Below are positions 18,559 to 26,375 of a DNA stretch of 64,000 bases, piece by piece. Positions within the stretch are counted from its first letter, which is position 1, and each line of letters starts with the position of its first letter. The position numbers and the translations under genes were made by a program. The notes beneath the pieces are model-generated. The model was not told the origin of the DNA, did not search any database, and worked only from the letters and a program-made list of their open reading frames with translations. The stretch is from Aliamphritea ceti (lineage in GTDB: Bacteria; Pseudomonadota; Gammaproteobacteria; Pseudomonadales; Balneatricaceae): contig NZ_AP025282.1 of assembly GCF_024347215.1 (NCBI RefSeq), positions 2,728,001 to 2,792,000 of the forward strand, read 5' to 3'.

Positions 18559-18632
18559 GAAGACTCAAGCCTCAGTTAGTTGCTGAACGTTATAGGACAT
18601 ATGAAGCTAAGTATATGTATTTGCACTGTCAA

Positions 18633-18658
18633 TTTCCAGTAGTGTCTACTACTGGAAA
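18633..18658. repeat. 10-6-10 inverted repeat, possible recombinase core site
   Basis: TTTCCAGTAG and CTACTGGAAA are perfect inverted arms around the six-base spacer TGTCTA. Two about-11-bp arms around a 6-8 bp crossover region is the standard geometry of tyrosine-recombinase sites. No second copy was seen in the window. It could instead be an operator for the recombinase gene. Confidence 0.45.
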
Positions 18659-19694
18659 CACAATAAGTAATAGAAATAAGCCTGATTAAGCGCTCTTATC
18701 AATAAGAATCATTCCATCAAGCCATCTGACTGTTGCTAACCTATAAAAGCCATTCAATCGTAACTCTGTGATTTAACGTCAAATACTTCTGTAATGCTCA
18801 GTGACCGTTCTCAGCCAACACTAAGTATTCAAAGTACATTGGCTCAGTTCTTTCTTTAGGAGTTTTTCGTCTGGAGCTCTTTCTTCAGAATCCTGTCGTC
18901 CAGCCTATATATGAAATCTAAATAAGAGTTCTTCTTTGCATTCTGTACAAGAAACTCTATTCAAGAGTCTGCGTAAGAAACTGTGCATCCGGTAATTTTT
19001 GAAACCGCAGATCTCACAGTCTGTTATCAATTGATACAAACACAATTAACAAGACTCACAATCTGAACTATAGCTTCAGCAGCTTTCATCTATATTAAGC
19101 AATTAAGAACTTCAGGCTTATCCGGCAGCTAAGAGAAAGCCAGGCAAGTTAAAACGGAGATCAGGCATCGTCTGTTTGCGTGAGCACAGTTGTTATTCCA
19201 GATCCGACTTTACACATACAATTATCGCTCTTCAAATAATTCTTACAGCACCACAGACTCAACATGAAAGGCGAGGATTTTGAAGTTGCAGATTACCTGC
19301 AAGCCAAACCTGATAACTAAATCTGTAGATCAGTCCTTACCAATAGCAGACAGAAACCCTCACAGCTCAGCTACATAGATCACAGTTCAAGTAGCATCAT
19401 AAAATGCAGTCACTGGATTGCATGTTTATAGCAACCGCCAGGATAAAATCATCAACGGGATATAAGGACAATAAAACATTAGCATTTCACAGCAAAATGA
19501 TTAAATGCAATTCTAATACTATTTATTACAGGCGACGCTCTGTGCGCAGAGCGATACTCAGTACGCAAAAACAAAATTAACGAAGCTCTCCGCACGCACA
19601 GATTTCACTCTGAAAGTCATAGAGTCTATTCCGAGCAGCGTTCTAATCCCTAACCACACAAGAGCCACCATACGGATACAAAAATCACTACTCT
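18659..19694. other. Non-coding, apparently decayed DNA left of provirus A
   Basis: About 1 kb with frequent stops in all frames and no ORF having a credible ribosome site. It contains one copy of a roughly 62-base repeat (19535-19597). Nothing else was recognised. Confidence 0.5.
19535..19597. repeat. Copy 1 of a ~62-bp dispersed repeat
   Basis: It starts with a hairpin (GCTCTG/CAGAGC) and ends GCTCTCCGCACG. Related copies occur at 42668-42731 and 43293-43358, on the other side of the two proviruses. Confidence 0.5.
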
Positions 19695-19722
19695 ATTTAA
19701 CATAATATACATTGTAGAGAAA
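19695..19722 (-). repeat. dif-type site 1 (left end of provirus A)
   Basis: The left 19 bases (ATTTAACATAATATACATT) are identical to the complement of the E. coli dif XerD arm, centre and start of the XerC arm. The right (XerC) arm then diverges (GTAGAGAAA). It is directly repeated with the sites at 31605 and 42350. Confidence 0.8.
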
Positions 19723-19755
19723 AAACAATGTGTTAGAAGGGGATTTAAAACAATA

Positions 19756-19777
19756 CCGCAGCCCAGTCAGGCTGCGG
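19756..19777 (-). terminator. Terminator of the provirus A repressor
   Basis: Arms CCGCAGCC/GGCTGCGG overlap the last codons of the repressor and are followed on the minus strand by TATTGTTTT. Confidence 0.65.
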
Positions 19778-20066
19778 AATCTGAGTGGTTTTGATTATCT
19801 AAAACTACCTGAAAGAATTCTCTCGTCTCCGGATTTTTAAATTCGTCCTGAAACAACTCTCCAACAACCGTCAATGGGTCTTTTTCTAACAAAAGGGCAA
19901 TCTTGTAGCCCTCTCGAATATCTACTCCACTACGACCAGTTTTCCACTGGTAGATAGCACTACGGGAAACATTCATTACTTTTGCTAAATGTAGGTCTGA
20001 ACCCTTGTTGTCACGGGCTTTCAGGAAGGTTCTTACCTTTTCAATGTACTTTTGTGTGTTATTCAT
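19767..20066 (-). CDS. Provirus A repressor, helix-turn-helix (DUF3693-like)
   Basis: The 99-residue protein has a Cro/CI-type helix-turn-helix at about residues 25-50 (LAKVMNVSRSAIYQWKTGRSG) and a short C-terminal tail. It is divergently transcribed from the early genes across a region with TGCTAATTGCA operator-like repeats, so it should repress the early promoter and maintain lysogeny. Its counterpart in B (42015-42332) holds the same position and has the same fold but low identity, so the two repressors probably have different operators. The C-terminus is formed within its own terminator hairpin. Confidence 0.8.
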   Translation of the reverse strand: MNNTQKYIEKVRTFLKARDNKGSDLHLAKVMNVSRSAIYQWKTGRSGVDIREGYKIALLLEKDPLTVVGELFQDEFKNPETREFFQVVLDNQNHSDSAA

Positions 20067-20126
20067 AATTTTGGGGTCGCAGTATCAATTTCATTCAAGT
20101 TTAGCTCACCAATGGGTACCGGCAAG

Positions 20127-20161
20127 TGCTAATTGCATTAGCACAGCTAGTGCAATTAGCA
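20127..20161. promoter_or_regulatory. Operator-like repeats of provirus A
   Basis: TGCTAATTGCATTAGCA at 20127-20143 is an inverted repeat with seven-base arms. A related half-site pair, TGCAATTAGCA, follows at 20151-20161. The repressor start is 60 bases to the left and the early genes lie to the right. Confidence 0.6.
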
Positions 20162-20207
20162 TTATCATATTCTCCGCAGTATCAACTCAAGGCAACTTGG
20201 ATTGGTA

Positions 20208-20235
20208 GGTGGGCCGGTAGGGGTACCGGCTCACC
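20208..20235 (+). promoter_or_regulatory. Strong hairpin in the provirus A early leader
   Basis: GGTGGGCCGGTA and TACCGGCTCACC pair over 12 positions (one G-T) around a GGGG loop. It may be part of the leader RNA or of a replication origin. The sequence GGGTACCGGC also appears at 20114-20123. Confidence 0.45.
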
Positions 20236-20272
20236 AGTTTCTGCAAACACCCAAAACAAACTAAGAGCAGCA

Positions 20273-20349
20273 TTTCCTCGTTGCGAGGGAGTTGGTAGGC
20301 ATACCGCTCCCCAAACAACGAGACGAGGAATTGCAACGAGGAAATAGCG
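20273..20349 (+). ncRNA. Conserved structured RNA leader of provirus A early operon
   Basis: An outer 12-bp stem (TTTCCTCGTTGC with GCAACGAGGAAA) encloses a hairpin at 20287-20311 (GGGAG-TTGGTAGGCATACCG-CTCCC). The 3' strand of the outer stem contains the GAGG ribosome site of the 20350 gene, so the fold would hide it. Provirus B has the same architecture with paired base changes before a different first gene. Confidence 0.65.
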
Positions 20350-20619
20350 ATGATTGGTATTTATGATGAGTTTTTAGGGTTGTTAATGCATGACTGGCGA
20401 GGTGTTCAGTTAACCCGGATTCAATGGAAAGCTAAGTACAGCTGTTTACGGGCGCAGGCTAGTTCCGGTAATCCGAAAGCTATGCAAATGATAAGCGCAA
20501 ATTTCGAGACCAGAAGAGCCGAATATCAGTGGTCTGATGTGTTGCGTGAGTGCGCGTTTATTAGCGGTCGCTGGAAGTGCAGGGACAAGCGCGATTTAGA
20601 TGCGGAGGTGTCCGCATGA
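20350..20619 (+). CDS. Provirus A early protein, unknown
   Basis: This 89-residue soluble protein is basic and Trp-rich (MHDWRGVQLTRIQWKAKYSCL). It has no membrane segment and no family recognised. It is the first gene after the structured RNA leader; its ribosome site lies in that RNA's 3' stem. Its stop overlaps the next ATG (ATGA). Provirus B lacks a clear counterpart, so it belongs to the swapped early cassette. Phage genes at this place often counter host defences, but nothing in the sequence proves that here. Confidence 0.65.
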   Translation: MIGIYDEFLGLLMHDWRGVQLTRIQWKAKYSCLRAQASSGNPKAMQMISANFETRRAEYQWSDVLRECAFISGRWKCRDKRDLDAEVSA

Positions 20620-20861
20620 GCTACGTATACGAATCTATTCCGACTCAAGTATGTGCATTTAAGGTAGAAAGACTTGGGCATTGTCCATTCTCAGGCGATA
20701 AGACTGTTTGGTTTAAAGGCCACGGAACCTTCCCGCAACACTTAATTAAAGATAATGAGTCTCTTGAGGTTGGAGATTACGTTATCTGGCTGGATGAGGA
20801 CGATATTTACCGCTGCCCAAAAGCTGTATTTGAGGCTAAGTATCGGAGGGTGTTTGTATGA
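20616..20861 (+). CDS. Provirus A early protein of the 'GDYVI...YRCPK' family
   Basis: The chosen ATG follows GGAGGTG and gives 81 residues. The C-terminal half carries GDYVIWLDEDDIYRCPKAVF, matched in provirus B by GDYVIFQSSGDRYRCPKDVF (41505-41768). Small proteins with this GDY...C-P/K-x-x-F pattern are common in the early regions of tailed phages, with unknown function. No membrane segment is present. Four-base overlaps on both sides place it within a tightly coupled operon. Confidence 0.75.
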   Translation: MSYVYESIPTQVCAFKVERLGHCPFSGDKTVWFKGHGTFPQHLIKDNESLEVGDYVIWLDEDDIYRCPKAVFEAKYRRVFV

Positions 20862-21118
20862 ATTACGGAGCAGCACTAGAGCTATTAGACGAAGGTAAGC
20901 AGATTCAGCGTCAGGGCTGGAATGGAAAAGGGATGTTCATTTTTTTGGTCTTAGAATATGAATGGTCACTTTTTGTATTTGGATGGGAAAAGAAATGGCT
21001 GAATGATAATTTTGAACCTCTATCATTTATCTGCATGAAAACAGCCGATGACAAGTTGGTTCCTTGGCTTGCTAGTCAGACGGATATGCTGGCAGATGAT
21101 TGGCAGGTGTGTGAATGA
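20858..21118 (+). CDS. Tad2-like (DUF2829) anti-Thoeris protein
   Basis: This protein of 86 residues opens with MNYGAALELLDEGKQIQRQG and continues WNGKGMF. It ends with MKTADDKLVPWLASQTDMLA followed by DDW. These two blocks define DUF2829, the family that includes Tad2, which sequesters the cyclic ADP-ribose-type signal of Thoeris immunity. Length is typical of the family (about 80-100). It overlaps its neighbours by four bases on each side and is therefore co-translated just before Rep. Provirus B has a cytosine methyltransferase in the corresponding early block instead. Family assignment is strong; anti-Thoeris activity is inferred. Confidence 0.85.
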   Translation: MNYGAALELLDEGKQIQRQGWNGKGMFIFLVLEYEWSLFVFGWEKKWLNDNFEPLSFICMKTADDKLVPWLASQTDMLADDWQVCE

Positions 21119-23103
21119 ACGCGCCGCTGTCAGTCTTTTCGGGCACCCGGCCAAAGCATACCCCTCAGTTTCTGGATATGAATATTAAATTCAGAGACGG
21201 CATTATTCACCGGCTTCCGCACATGTTGCGGGAAGATGCTTCAAAGCGCTATCAGCGTCTGTTTGATGGTGGCGATCACTTCACGGCAAATACTGAATTG
21301 CGGCATCTGCGGGATTCTTTACAGCTGAAGGGCGTAGGGCTTTCAACAATGGCGCCGCGTGAATCGGTGCAGGATTACGCGGAAGCGCTGACAAAGCAAC
21401 TTAGCCGGGAGTTGGCGGGTCGTGTGTGGTACGACCAGCGAAGCACTACCGGCAATAATGCCGCTGATGCTGTGTTCTGGCTGGCTGGTGAGGTGTCTAA
21501 GCGTGGCTTTGAATTCCCTTTTGATCTGGATGAACTGAGTAAATACCTACGGGTAAAAGATGATCTTGACGCAGAGACGATTAGCCAGTTTAAGAACGCT
21601 ATGGCTGCGGCAATGGCTAGGGTGCTTGATCCTGTTTGGTGGGTGCGTCGGATCGTTAAAGAACAACGCCGCCGGATTGAGAATGTCGCTCGTCAGTTAG
21701 AAGTTGTGCATCGGGGCCGTTCTCCGTATGTGTCACAATGGGCGTTGTCTGAACACCAGTCACAGAAAACCCGCAATCGCCGGATACTTGAAAACCTTGT
21801 TGCTGAGAATCAGGAAGGTCATGCCTTCACGTTGCAGGAATTATCAGACCTCTCTGTATCTAATCCAGAATTGCGCCGTAATGAGCTAATGGCTCGGTTA
21901 GATGGCTTTCAGTCCGTTGCTGACGAACTGGGGGACGCTGCAGCGCTGTTCACTATCAGCACACCTAGCCGGTTCCACCGGATTAAAACCGTTAAGTTAC
22001 CGGGCCGCAAACCGTTCTATAAAGCTAATCCAAAATGGACAGATGCCACCGTTAAAGATGGTCAGAAGTGGTTAGTTGAAATCTGGGCGAAGATTCGTTC
22101 ATCGCTGGAAAGAAAGGGTGTGCGCGTCTATGGCTTTCGGATTGCTGAGCCTCACCATGACGGCACACCCCACTGGCATATTCTGCTGTTTTTTGCGCCT
22201 AAGTACAGCCGGTTAATTCCGGTTATCTTTCGTCAATATGCACGTGGTATTGCGCGCCCTAAATACAAGTGGAGCAAGGCACAAGGCCAGCACTACGCAC
22301 ACGCCAGCACTATACACGGTGATCCCACCTGTAATGGCTATGAACCGGGTGCAGAAAAGCACCGTGTTGATGTCGTATATATCGACAAATCACAGGGCAG
22401 CGCCGTTTCCTATCTGGCTAAGTACATTTCAAAGAATATCGACGGTTACGGGGTTGATTACGACCACGAAACCCATCAAAGCGCCAGCAGTTCAGCGCAA
22501 CGGGTTGCCGCTTGGGCGTCTGTGCATGGTATCCGTCAGTTTCAGCAGGTCGGCGGGCCGTCTGTCGGTGTATGGCGTGAATTGCGCCGTATCGACTCAG
22601 ACGCTTGTGAAGAGTTGGACGAGCTAGCGGCGAGTGCTGAGCGGGCATGGCAGGATTCGTTTAAAGCTGCTCAAGGCGGCTTCGATCAGTTAGCCGAATT
22701 CAAGCGGTTATTTTTCAAGCGTGAAAACATGACTGTGCAGACTTTGAAAGCGCTTATTTCAGCGGCTGACGCTGGTTTGTGGAGTGCCTTTGTTCAGATC
22801 ATGGGCGGGCCAGTCATGCGGCGTAAAGATCGGCCTGTTCAGCTGGATAAGCAGCAGGACGGTGAAACCGTTTATGGCGAAGCAAAGCACATCATTAAGG
22901 GCATCGTTTACGGTGCTGTAAATCTGGCAACCCGACTGCATACGTGGTCGGTGACTCGGATGGATCGTTTTTTAGAGGTCGCAGACCTCTCTCGGAGTTC
23001 TGTCAATAACTGTACGCGGGAGGCAATCGAGCGCTGGCAGTTACGTGACGATTTTGAACGTGGGGCCGGAGGCTCTGGAGAATATCAATATGCAGAAGGG
23101 TAG
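21115..23103 (+). CDS. HUH rolling-circle replication initiator of provirus A
   Basis: The 662-residue Rep has the metal-binding HUH motif in GTPHWHILLFF (near residue 352). The catalytic tyrosine motif SYLAKYISKNIDGY (near residue 431) has two Tyr four residues apart, the superfamily I pattern of phiX174 gpA, P2 gpA and PM2 P12. It would nick the viral origin and stay linked to the 5' end. The long N-terminal part has no obvious motif. The Rep of provirus B has exactly the same length (1989 bp) but little similarity except for the last residues (YQYAEG). Confidence 0.85.
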   Translation: MNAPLSVFSGTRPKHTPQFLDMNIKFRDGIIHRLPHMLREDASKRYQRLFDGGDHFTANTELRHLRDSLQLKGVGLSTMAPRESVQDYAEALTKQLSRELAGRVWYDQRSTTGNNAADAVFWLAGEVSKRGFEFPFDLDELSKYLRVKDDLDAETISQFKNAMAAAMARVLDPVWWVRRIVKEQRRRIENVARQLEVVHRGRSPYVSQWALSEHQSQKTRNRRILENLVAENQEGHAFTLQELSDLSVSNPELRRNELMARLDGFQSVADELGDAAALFTISTPSRFHRIKTVKLPGRKPFYKANPKWTDATVKDGQKWLVEIWAKIRSSLERKGVRVYGFRIAEPHHDGTPHWHILLFFAPKYSRLIPVIFRQYARGIARPKYKWSKAQGQHYAHASTIHGDPTCNGYEPGAEKHRVDVVYIDKSQGSAVSYLAKYISKNIDGYGVDYDHETHQSASSSAQRVAAWASVHGIRQFQQVGGPSVGVWRELRRIDSDACEELDELAASAERAWQDSFKAAQGGFDQLAEFKRLFFKRENMTVQTLKALISAADAGLWSAFVQIMGGPVMRRKDRPVQLDKQQDGETVYGEAKHIIKGIVYGAVNLATRLHTWSVTRMDRFLEVADLSRSSVNNCTREAIERWQLRDDFERGAGGSGEYQYAEG

Positions 23104-23105
23104 CT

Positions 23106-23393
23106 ATGAATAAGCAAAGGGTTGTTAGTGATACGGAGTTACTGGAAACGGTAACAGGAATGATTGGTGGGCTATTGGGTTCTCTTCGTCGTGCTGATGT
23201 GAGCATGAGGATAGACATTGACGGTGATCGTGTGTCCGCGGTTTTGGATCGTGGAGAGTGTTGTTCGGTCAGCATCTCAGAATTAATAGATGCGGCGGTT
23301 GAAATGGGCTTGCCCTCTGAACTGACAGATATGTTAACAGAAGGCGCTTCAGAAGAATTATCAGAGCTGCTTTGTTCAGCAAGCAATAAATAA
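23106..23393 (+). CDS. Provirus A small acidic protein, unknown
   Basis: The 95-residue protein starts three bases after the Rep stop, with AAGGG inside the conserved end of rep as its ribosome site. It is mainly helical at the C-terminus (ELIDAAVEMGLPSELTDMLT), with a short beta segment in the middle and no membrane helix. It has no clear counterpart in provirus B, which has a 46-residue membrane protein at this position. A role in replication or early regulation is possible but not shown. Confidence 0.6.
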   Translation: MNKQRVVSDTELLETVTGMIGGLLGSLRRADVSMRIDIDGDRVSAVLDRGECCSVSISELIDAAVEMGLPSELTDMLTEGASEELSELLCSASNK

Positions 23394-23403
23394 CGGAGTT
23401 TAT

Positions 23404-23661
23404 ATGCAGTTAATCATGAAAAACAACGAAGCCGCTGACGCTGAAATCATGGAAGCGATAGAAGCGTTTCAAGGGGTCGCAGCTGGCGGCATAAACATCA
23501 TGGGCTTAGCCATGAACCCAACGAAGGCAATGGAGCAGTTCGGGGCACCACTGATGCAGTTAGTTAGTGGCTTGCAGGCAAAAAACGAGATTGTTAATGA
23601 TCTTCTATCTCAGGTGGCAAACTTACAAGCGACTGTAGAGGAGCTGGCACATGGCGAATAA
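23404..23661 (+). CDS. Provirus A small protein with coiled-coil C-terminus
   Basis: The 85-residue product has a glycine/alanine-rich central helix (AAGGINIMGLAMNPTKA) that could touch membranes. A C-terminal heptad-like stretch follows (IVNDLLSQVANLQATVEELA). An internal ATG at 23416 is an alternative start. It overlaps the next gene by 11 bases. No family was recognised; it is probably a virion or assembly accessory given the genes that follow. Confidence 0.6.
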   Translation: MQLIMKNNEAADAEIMEAIEAFQGVAAGGINIMGLAMNPTKAMEQFGAPLMQLVSGLQAKNEIVNDLLSQVANLQATVEELAHGE

Positions 23662-24064
23662 AAACCCCGTTCTAGGTGTTGTAACCTGCACAACGCCTAA
23701 TTGTGATGGAAGCATGCAGGTGAAAGACCGTAAAACAGGCCGTAGCGCTGTACTCAAGAAATGCGGCTATTGCAGCACCTGTAAGAAAACTGAACAGCGT
23801 AACGAAATGCAAGACCACCTGAAAAGTTACCGGGCAGTAACTCCAGTTACAACGCCAGAACCTGCGTCAGCCGTGCAGCCGAAGGCCGTTAGCAAGCCGG
23901 ACTCGGAGGGGTTTGATCCGCATGAGATTACCCATTTAACCCCGGAAAAAACACCGGTAGAGAAACCGGCCAAACGCAGTAGCGGCGGGCTTTTGAAATG
24001 GGTTATCGGGGGTATTGTTGTAATTGGAACGTTAGCGGGGGTGGGCTATGCAGCAGGACGATAA
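23651..24064 (+). CDS. Zinc-ribbon single-helix membrane protein (provirus A)
   Basis: The protein of 137 residues has an N-terminal zinc-ribbon-like module with four Cys pairs (CTTPNC and CGYCSTC), a Pro/Lys-rich linker, and a C-terminal membrane helix (about residues 115-133, WVIGGIVVIGTLAGVGYAA). Provirus B has the same design (38189-38572: CLMGG, CDCCGF, linker, C-terminal helix). The position just before the ATPase genes and the conserved topology suggest a virion-membrane or packaging-vertex protein. The zinc ligand assignment is by inspection. Confidence 0.7.
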   Translation: MANKNPVLGVVTCTTPNCDGSMQVKDRKTGRSAVLKKCGYCSTCKKTEQRNEMQDHLKSYRAVTPVTTPEPASAVQPKAVSKPDSEGFDPHEITHLTPEKTPVEKPAKRSSGGLLKWVIGGIVVIGTLAGVGYAAGR

Positions 24065-24560
24065 CACGGAAATCAACGTTGTAGAGGCTGTTGATGGGGT
24101 TGCGGTTGAACCTCAAACGATCACCGTTGATGTCACAGAATCTGATAGCAATGACGCCGATGTGCTGAATAGCCTTGATGCCGTTGAAGTAGAGGCTGAC
24201 TCGGTTAGCGTGACAATGACGGCAGAGGGTACAGCAGCGGCACCGGCTGAGCTGACCGATGTTGAAAAGCAAATAGCGGCACAGCTTACAGCAGCTGCAG
24301 CAACAGGCGGTATTTCTACAGTTATTGAAAAGGTATTTAAGCCAGCAGAAATCAGCGATGAGCAGCGTAAGGAGTTTATGGAAGCATTAACCCCTGTGCT
24401 GATGAAAAGTGGCGGTGTAATGCCGCCTTGGCTGGCTAAAATTCTTGCTGACTGGAAAGAAGAGCTTGAGTTGGCGAAAAAGACAGTGTGCATTGGCTGG
24501 GCGGTATACGATCAGGTGCAGGAAGACCGGAAAAGCCGTATTCAGGTACAGGAGGCGTAA
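24048..24560 (+). CDS. Acidic helical protein preceding the ATPase (provirus A)
   Basis: The 170-residue protein has a strongly acidic N-terminal 75 residues, rich in Val/Glu/Asp, and a helical C-terminal half containing MPPWLAKILADWKEELELAK. It overlaps the upstream gene by 17 bases. The matching provirus B gene (37717-38202) is also acidic at the N-terminus and helical at the C-terminus and again lies immediately before the ATPase. Conserved order suggests a packaging or virion partner. No annotated family was recognised. Confidence 0.65.
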   Translation: MQQDDNTEINVVEAVDGVAVEPQTITVDVTESDSNDADVLNSLDAVEVEADSVSVTMTAEGTAAAPAELTDVEKQIAAQLTAAAATGGISTVIEKVFKPAEISDEQRKEFMEALTPVLMKSGGVMPPWLAKILADWKEELELAKKTVCIGWAVYDQVQEDRKSRIQVQEA

Positions 24561-24562
24561 TC

Positions 24563-25225
24563 GTGGCCGTAAATCCGAATACCAGTTTACCAAACCGTCA
24601 CAAGCTGGTTTTAGCCTGTTCTGGTGGTGGCAAGTCTCAAGTAGTTTTCCAAGATGCTGAAGTGCCGCGCCGGGGTGTTTGGCATGTGCTATATGACCCG
24701 GATGAAGACCATCCCGCTCGCCGCTTTTATACTATGGCGTCGTTTAAAACCGGGCTGAAGGCTGCTATCCGTGACGCGCTAAAGCGTAACGGCGGTTTTC
24801 GTGTCGCGTATTGCGGTGATGCAGACTTAAAAAGCTTTGAAGCGTGGTGCGCGCTGGTATGGGCCATTCTGGATGGTAATCGTCTGGTCTATATGACGAT
24901 TGAAGAATTAGCAGCAGTTACTGAAACAGCCAGTAAAGCTTCGCCCAATTTTGGCCGATTGCTGAACCGTTCGCGTAAATACGGCGGGGTTATTACTGCG
25001 ACCACTCAGCGTGGTACCGAGATAAGTAAAACCGCTTACGTTCAGTGTGCCACTAAAATTGTGGGCATTCAGGAAGGTTCTGACGTTGAAAGAATGGCGA
25101 AACTCTGTGCATTGCGGCCTGAACAGATACGGGAGCTACAACCCCTTGAATACTGGGTTAAGAAACCGGGGAAAGAACCTGACAAGCTTAAGATTCAATA
25201 CAAACCAATACCAAGGGCCGCATAG
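24563..25225 (+). CDS. Packaging ATPase (FtsK/HerA type, PM2 P9-like), provirus A
   Basis: Start taken at GTG 24563, preceded by GGAGG, giving 220 residues and an N-terminus (NPNTSLPNRHKL) that lines up with provirus B. Walker A is ACSGGGKS at residues 18-25. A conserved YDPDEDHPARR block follows, and Walker B is RLVYMTIEELA. The C-terminus carries RYG-type and arginine-rich positions (ATTQRGTEISKTAYVQ). The size and motifs fit the genome-packaging ATPases of membrane-containing double-jelly-roll viruses; Zot-like filamentous-phage ATPases are the main alternative. An upstream ATG at 24488 would add 25 poorly conserved residues. Confidence 0.8.
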   Translation: MAVNPNTSLPNRHKLVLACSGGGKSQVVFQDAEVPRRGVWHVLYDPDEDHPARRFYTMASFKTGLKAAIRDALKRNGGFRVAYCGDADLKSFEAWCALVWAILDGNRLVYMTIEELAAVTETASKASPNFGRLLNRSRKYGGVITATTQRGTEISKTAYVQCATKIVGIQEGSDVERMAKLCALRPEQIRELQPLEYWVKKPGKEPDKLKIQYKPIPRAA

Positions 25226-25291
25226 CCCTTTTTTTGTGCCTGATTTTTTTACCCCATAGGGGGTTTACAGAAACGGAGTTTCGTGTGGTTC

Positions 25292-25329
25292 CCTGTGAAA
25301 CTGAAATTTACATTCAAGTGTTTCACAGG
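25292..25329. promoter_or_regulatory. 10-bp inverted repeat before the capsid genes of provirus A
   Basis: CCTGTGAAAC (25292-25301) and GTTTCACAGG (25320-25329) are perfect inverted arms 18 bases apart, located after a short ACCCC/GGGGT hairpin and T-tract that follow the ATPase gene. This is a likely late-promoter control site. Confidence 0.5.
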
Positions 25330-25343
25330 TTGAAGGGTACACA

Positions 25344-25490
25344 ATGAGCAAGTTTGAGAAGCTAAAAAACGCGGTTGATTGGGAGTTGATGTTCACCCTG
25401 ATTCTTACTGCATTGGTTCTGGGCGGCATCGTCTGGGGAATGAAAAAGACCGGCTTTAAGCCTGTCGCTGAAATCGCTAAAAACGTTTAA
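25344..25490 (+). CDS. Single-helix membrane protein before the capsid gene (provirus A)
   Basis: This protein of 48 residues starts MSKFEKLKNAVDWELM after an AAGGG site. One membrane helix (about residues 15-33) is followed by a basic/amphipathic tail (GFKPVAEIAKNV). Provirus B encodes a 58-residue equivalent with a similar tail (VGPLKDAAKIASGAK) at the same place. In PM2 a small membrane protein lies next to the major capsid protein and links capsid to the lipid core; the same role is inferred here. Confidence 0.75.
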   Translation: MSKFEKLKNAVDWELMFTLILTALVLGGIVWGMKKTGFKPVAEIAKNV

Positions 25491-25503
25491 GGGGTAAAAA
25501 ACT

Positions 25504-26364
25504 ATGCGCAATGTACCCGGTAAACTAAACGGCGTTCAAAATATCGTTTCTGGCCAGAAAGCCTATGTAAAAGTGCAGAACGGTCCGAAGTATCTGGAAT
25601 TCATCATTGTTTCCAATATCCCGAAAGAAGGTATTGAAAAGGTCACTATTGACGTTGGCGGCGTTCACCAGTTGGGTGAAGTCGTTGAAGTGACTGGCGA
25701 TGATCTGGTGATGATGGAAGATTACCGCGTTAAAGAATATGCGTTTGCGGCGTCTGCCCCGTATATCTATGTATTACAGCTGGGTAATCAGGAAGCGAAC
25801 CAAGATTTTGCACAAATGGCGGGAGGTCTTGTTACCACCCTGAATGATAACGTGCTGCTAAACATCTATATCAAGTCGACTGATGCAACGGCAAACAAGT
25901 TTATTGATGTGCACTACGAAGCCACGCAGCCAATTGCGGAGCTGGGTGAAATTGGCCCGAATGGTGAGCCTGTTCGTGTCACTGTGCCGATGATCAAACC
26001 GCATACCGTTACGAACAATGTCACTGGTGATGTGGATTATATGACGTTACCGGCTGAGCCAGGTTTAAGTGTGCGCCGTTATTACTTGTCAGGTGGTGAT
26101 ATTGATTCTGTCGAAATCAAACTCGACGGTCAGACGAAATATGATGAAACAAAAGCTGTTGCCGAGTTTCAGCAAAACCGTGAAAAGCGCACCCCTCAAG
26201 CGGGTGTTTTTGTCGTTGACTTCGTACGCCGTGGTTGGATTTTGAAAGATGTTTTCCGCCCGCAGCATAGCCGAGAGTTACGACTTCGCATGAAAGTTGC
26301 TACGGCTGAAAACATTCGCATTCTGGTAGACGGTTTGATCACGTTGCCGACGCCGCAAAGCTAA
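25504..26364 (+). CDS. Major capsid protein, double jelly-roll (PM2 P2-like), provirus A
   Basis: The 286-residue, beta-rich protein has no membrane segment. Size is close to PM2 P2 (about 270). Its order after ATPase and small membrane protein is that of PM2-type viruses. Comparison with provirus B (285 residues) shows a conserved N-terminal GQ-x-x-x-V pattern and a C-terminal block (GVFVVDFVRRGWILKD versus GFCLDFLQAGVTDETL, then LR-x-R-x-x-LTT/VAT). Two halves of similar length agree with a double jelly roll. The fold is inferred from context; a structure prediction would test it. Confidence 0.78.
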   Translation: MRNVPGKLNGVQNIVSGQKAYVKVQNGPKYLEFIIVSNIPKEGIEKVTIDVGGVHQLGEVVEVTGDDLVMMEDYRVKEYAFAASAPYIYVLQLGNQEANQDFAQMAGGLVTTLNDNVLLNIYIKSTDATANKFIDVHYEATQPIAELGEIGPNGEPVRVTVPMIKPHTVTNNVTGDVDYMTLPAEPGLSVRRYYLSGGDIDSVEIKLDGQTKYDETKAVAEFQQNREKRTPQAGVFVVDFVRRGWILKDVFRPQHSRELRLRMKVATAENIRILVDGLITLPTPQS

Positions 26365-26375
26365 GGGGGTGACCT

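Noticed and set aside
19257..19320. Short ORF MKGEDFEVADYLQAKPDN as a DUF3653 remnant on the left flank
   Set aside because: Similarity is limited to a few scattered residues; not enough to call a relic.
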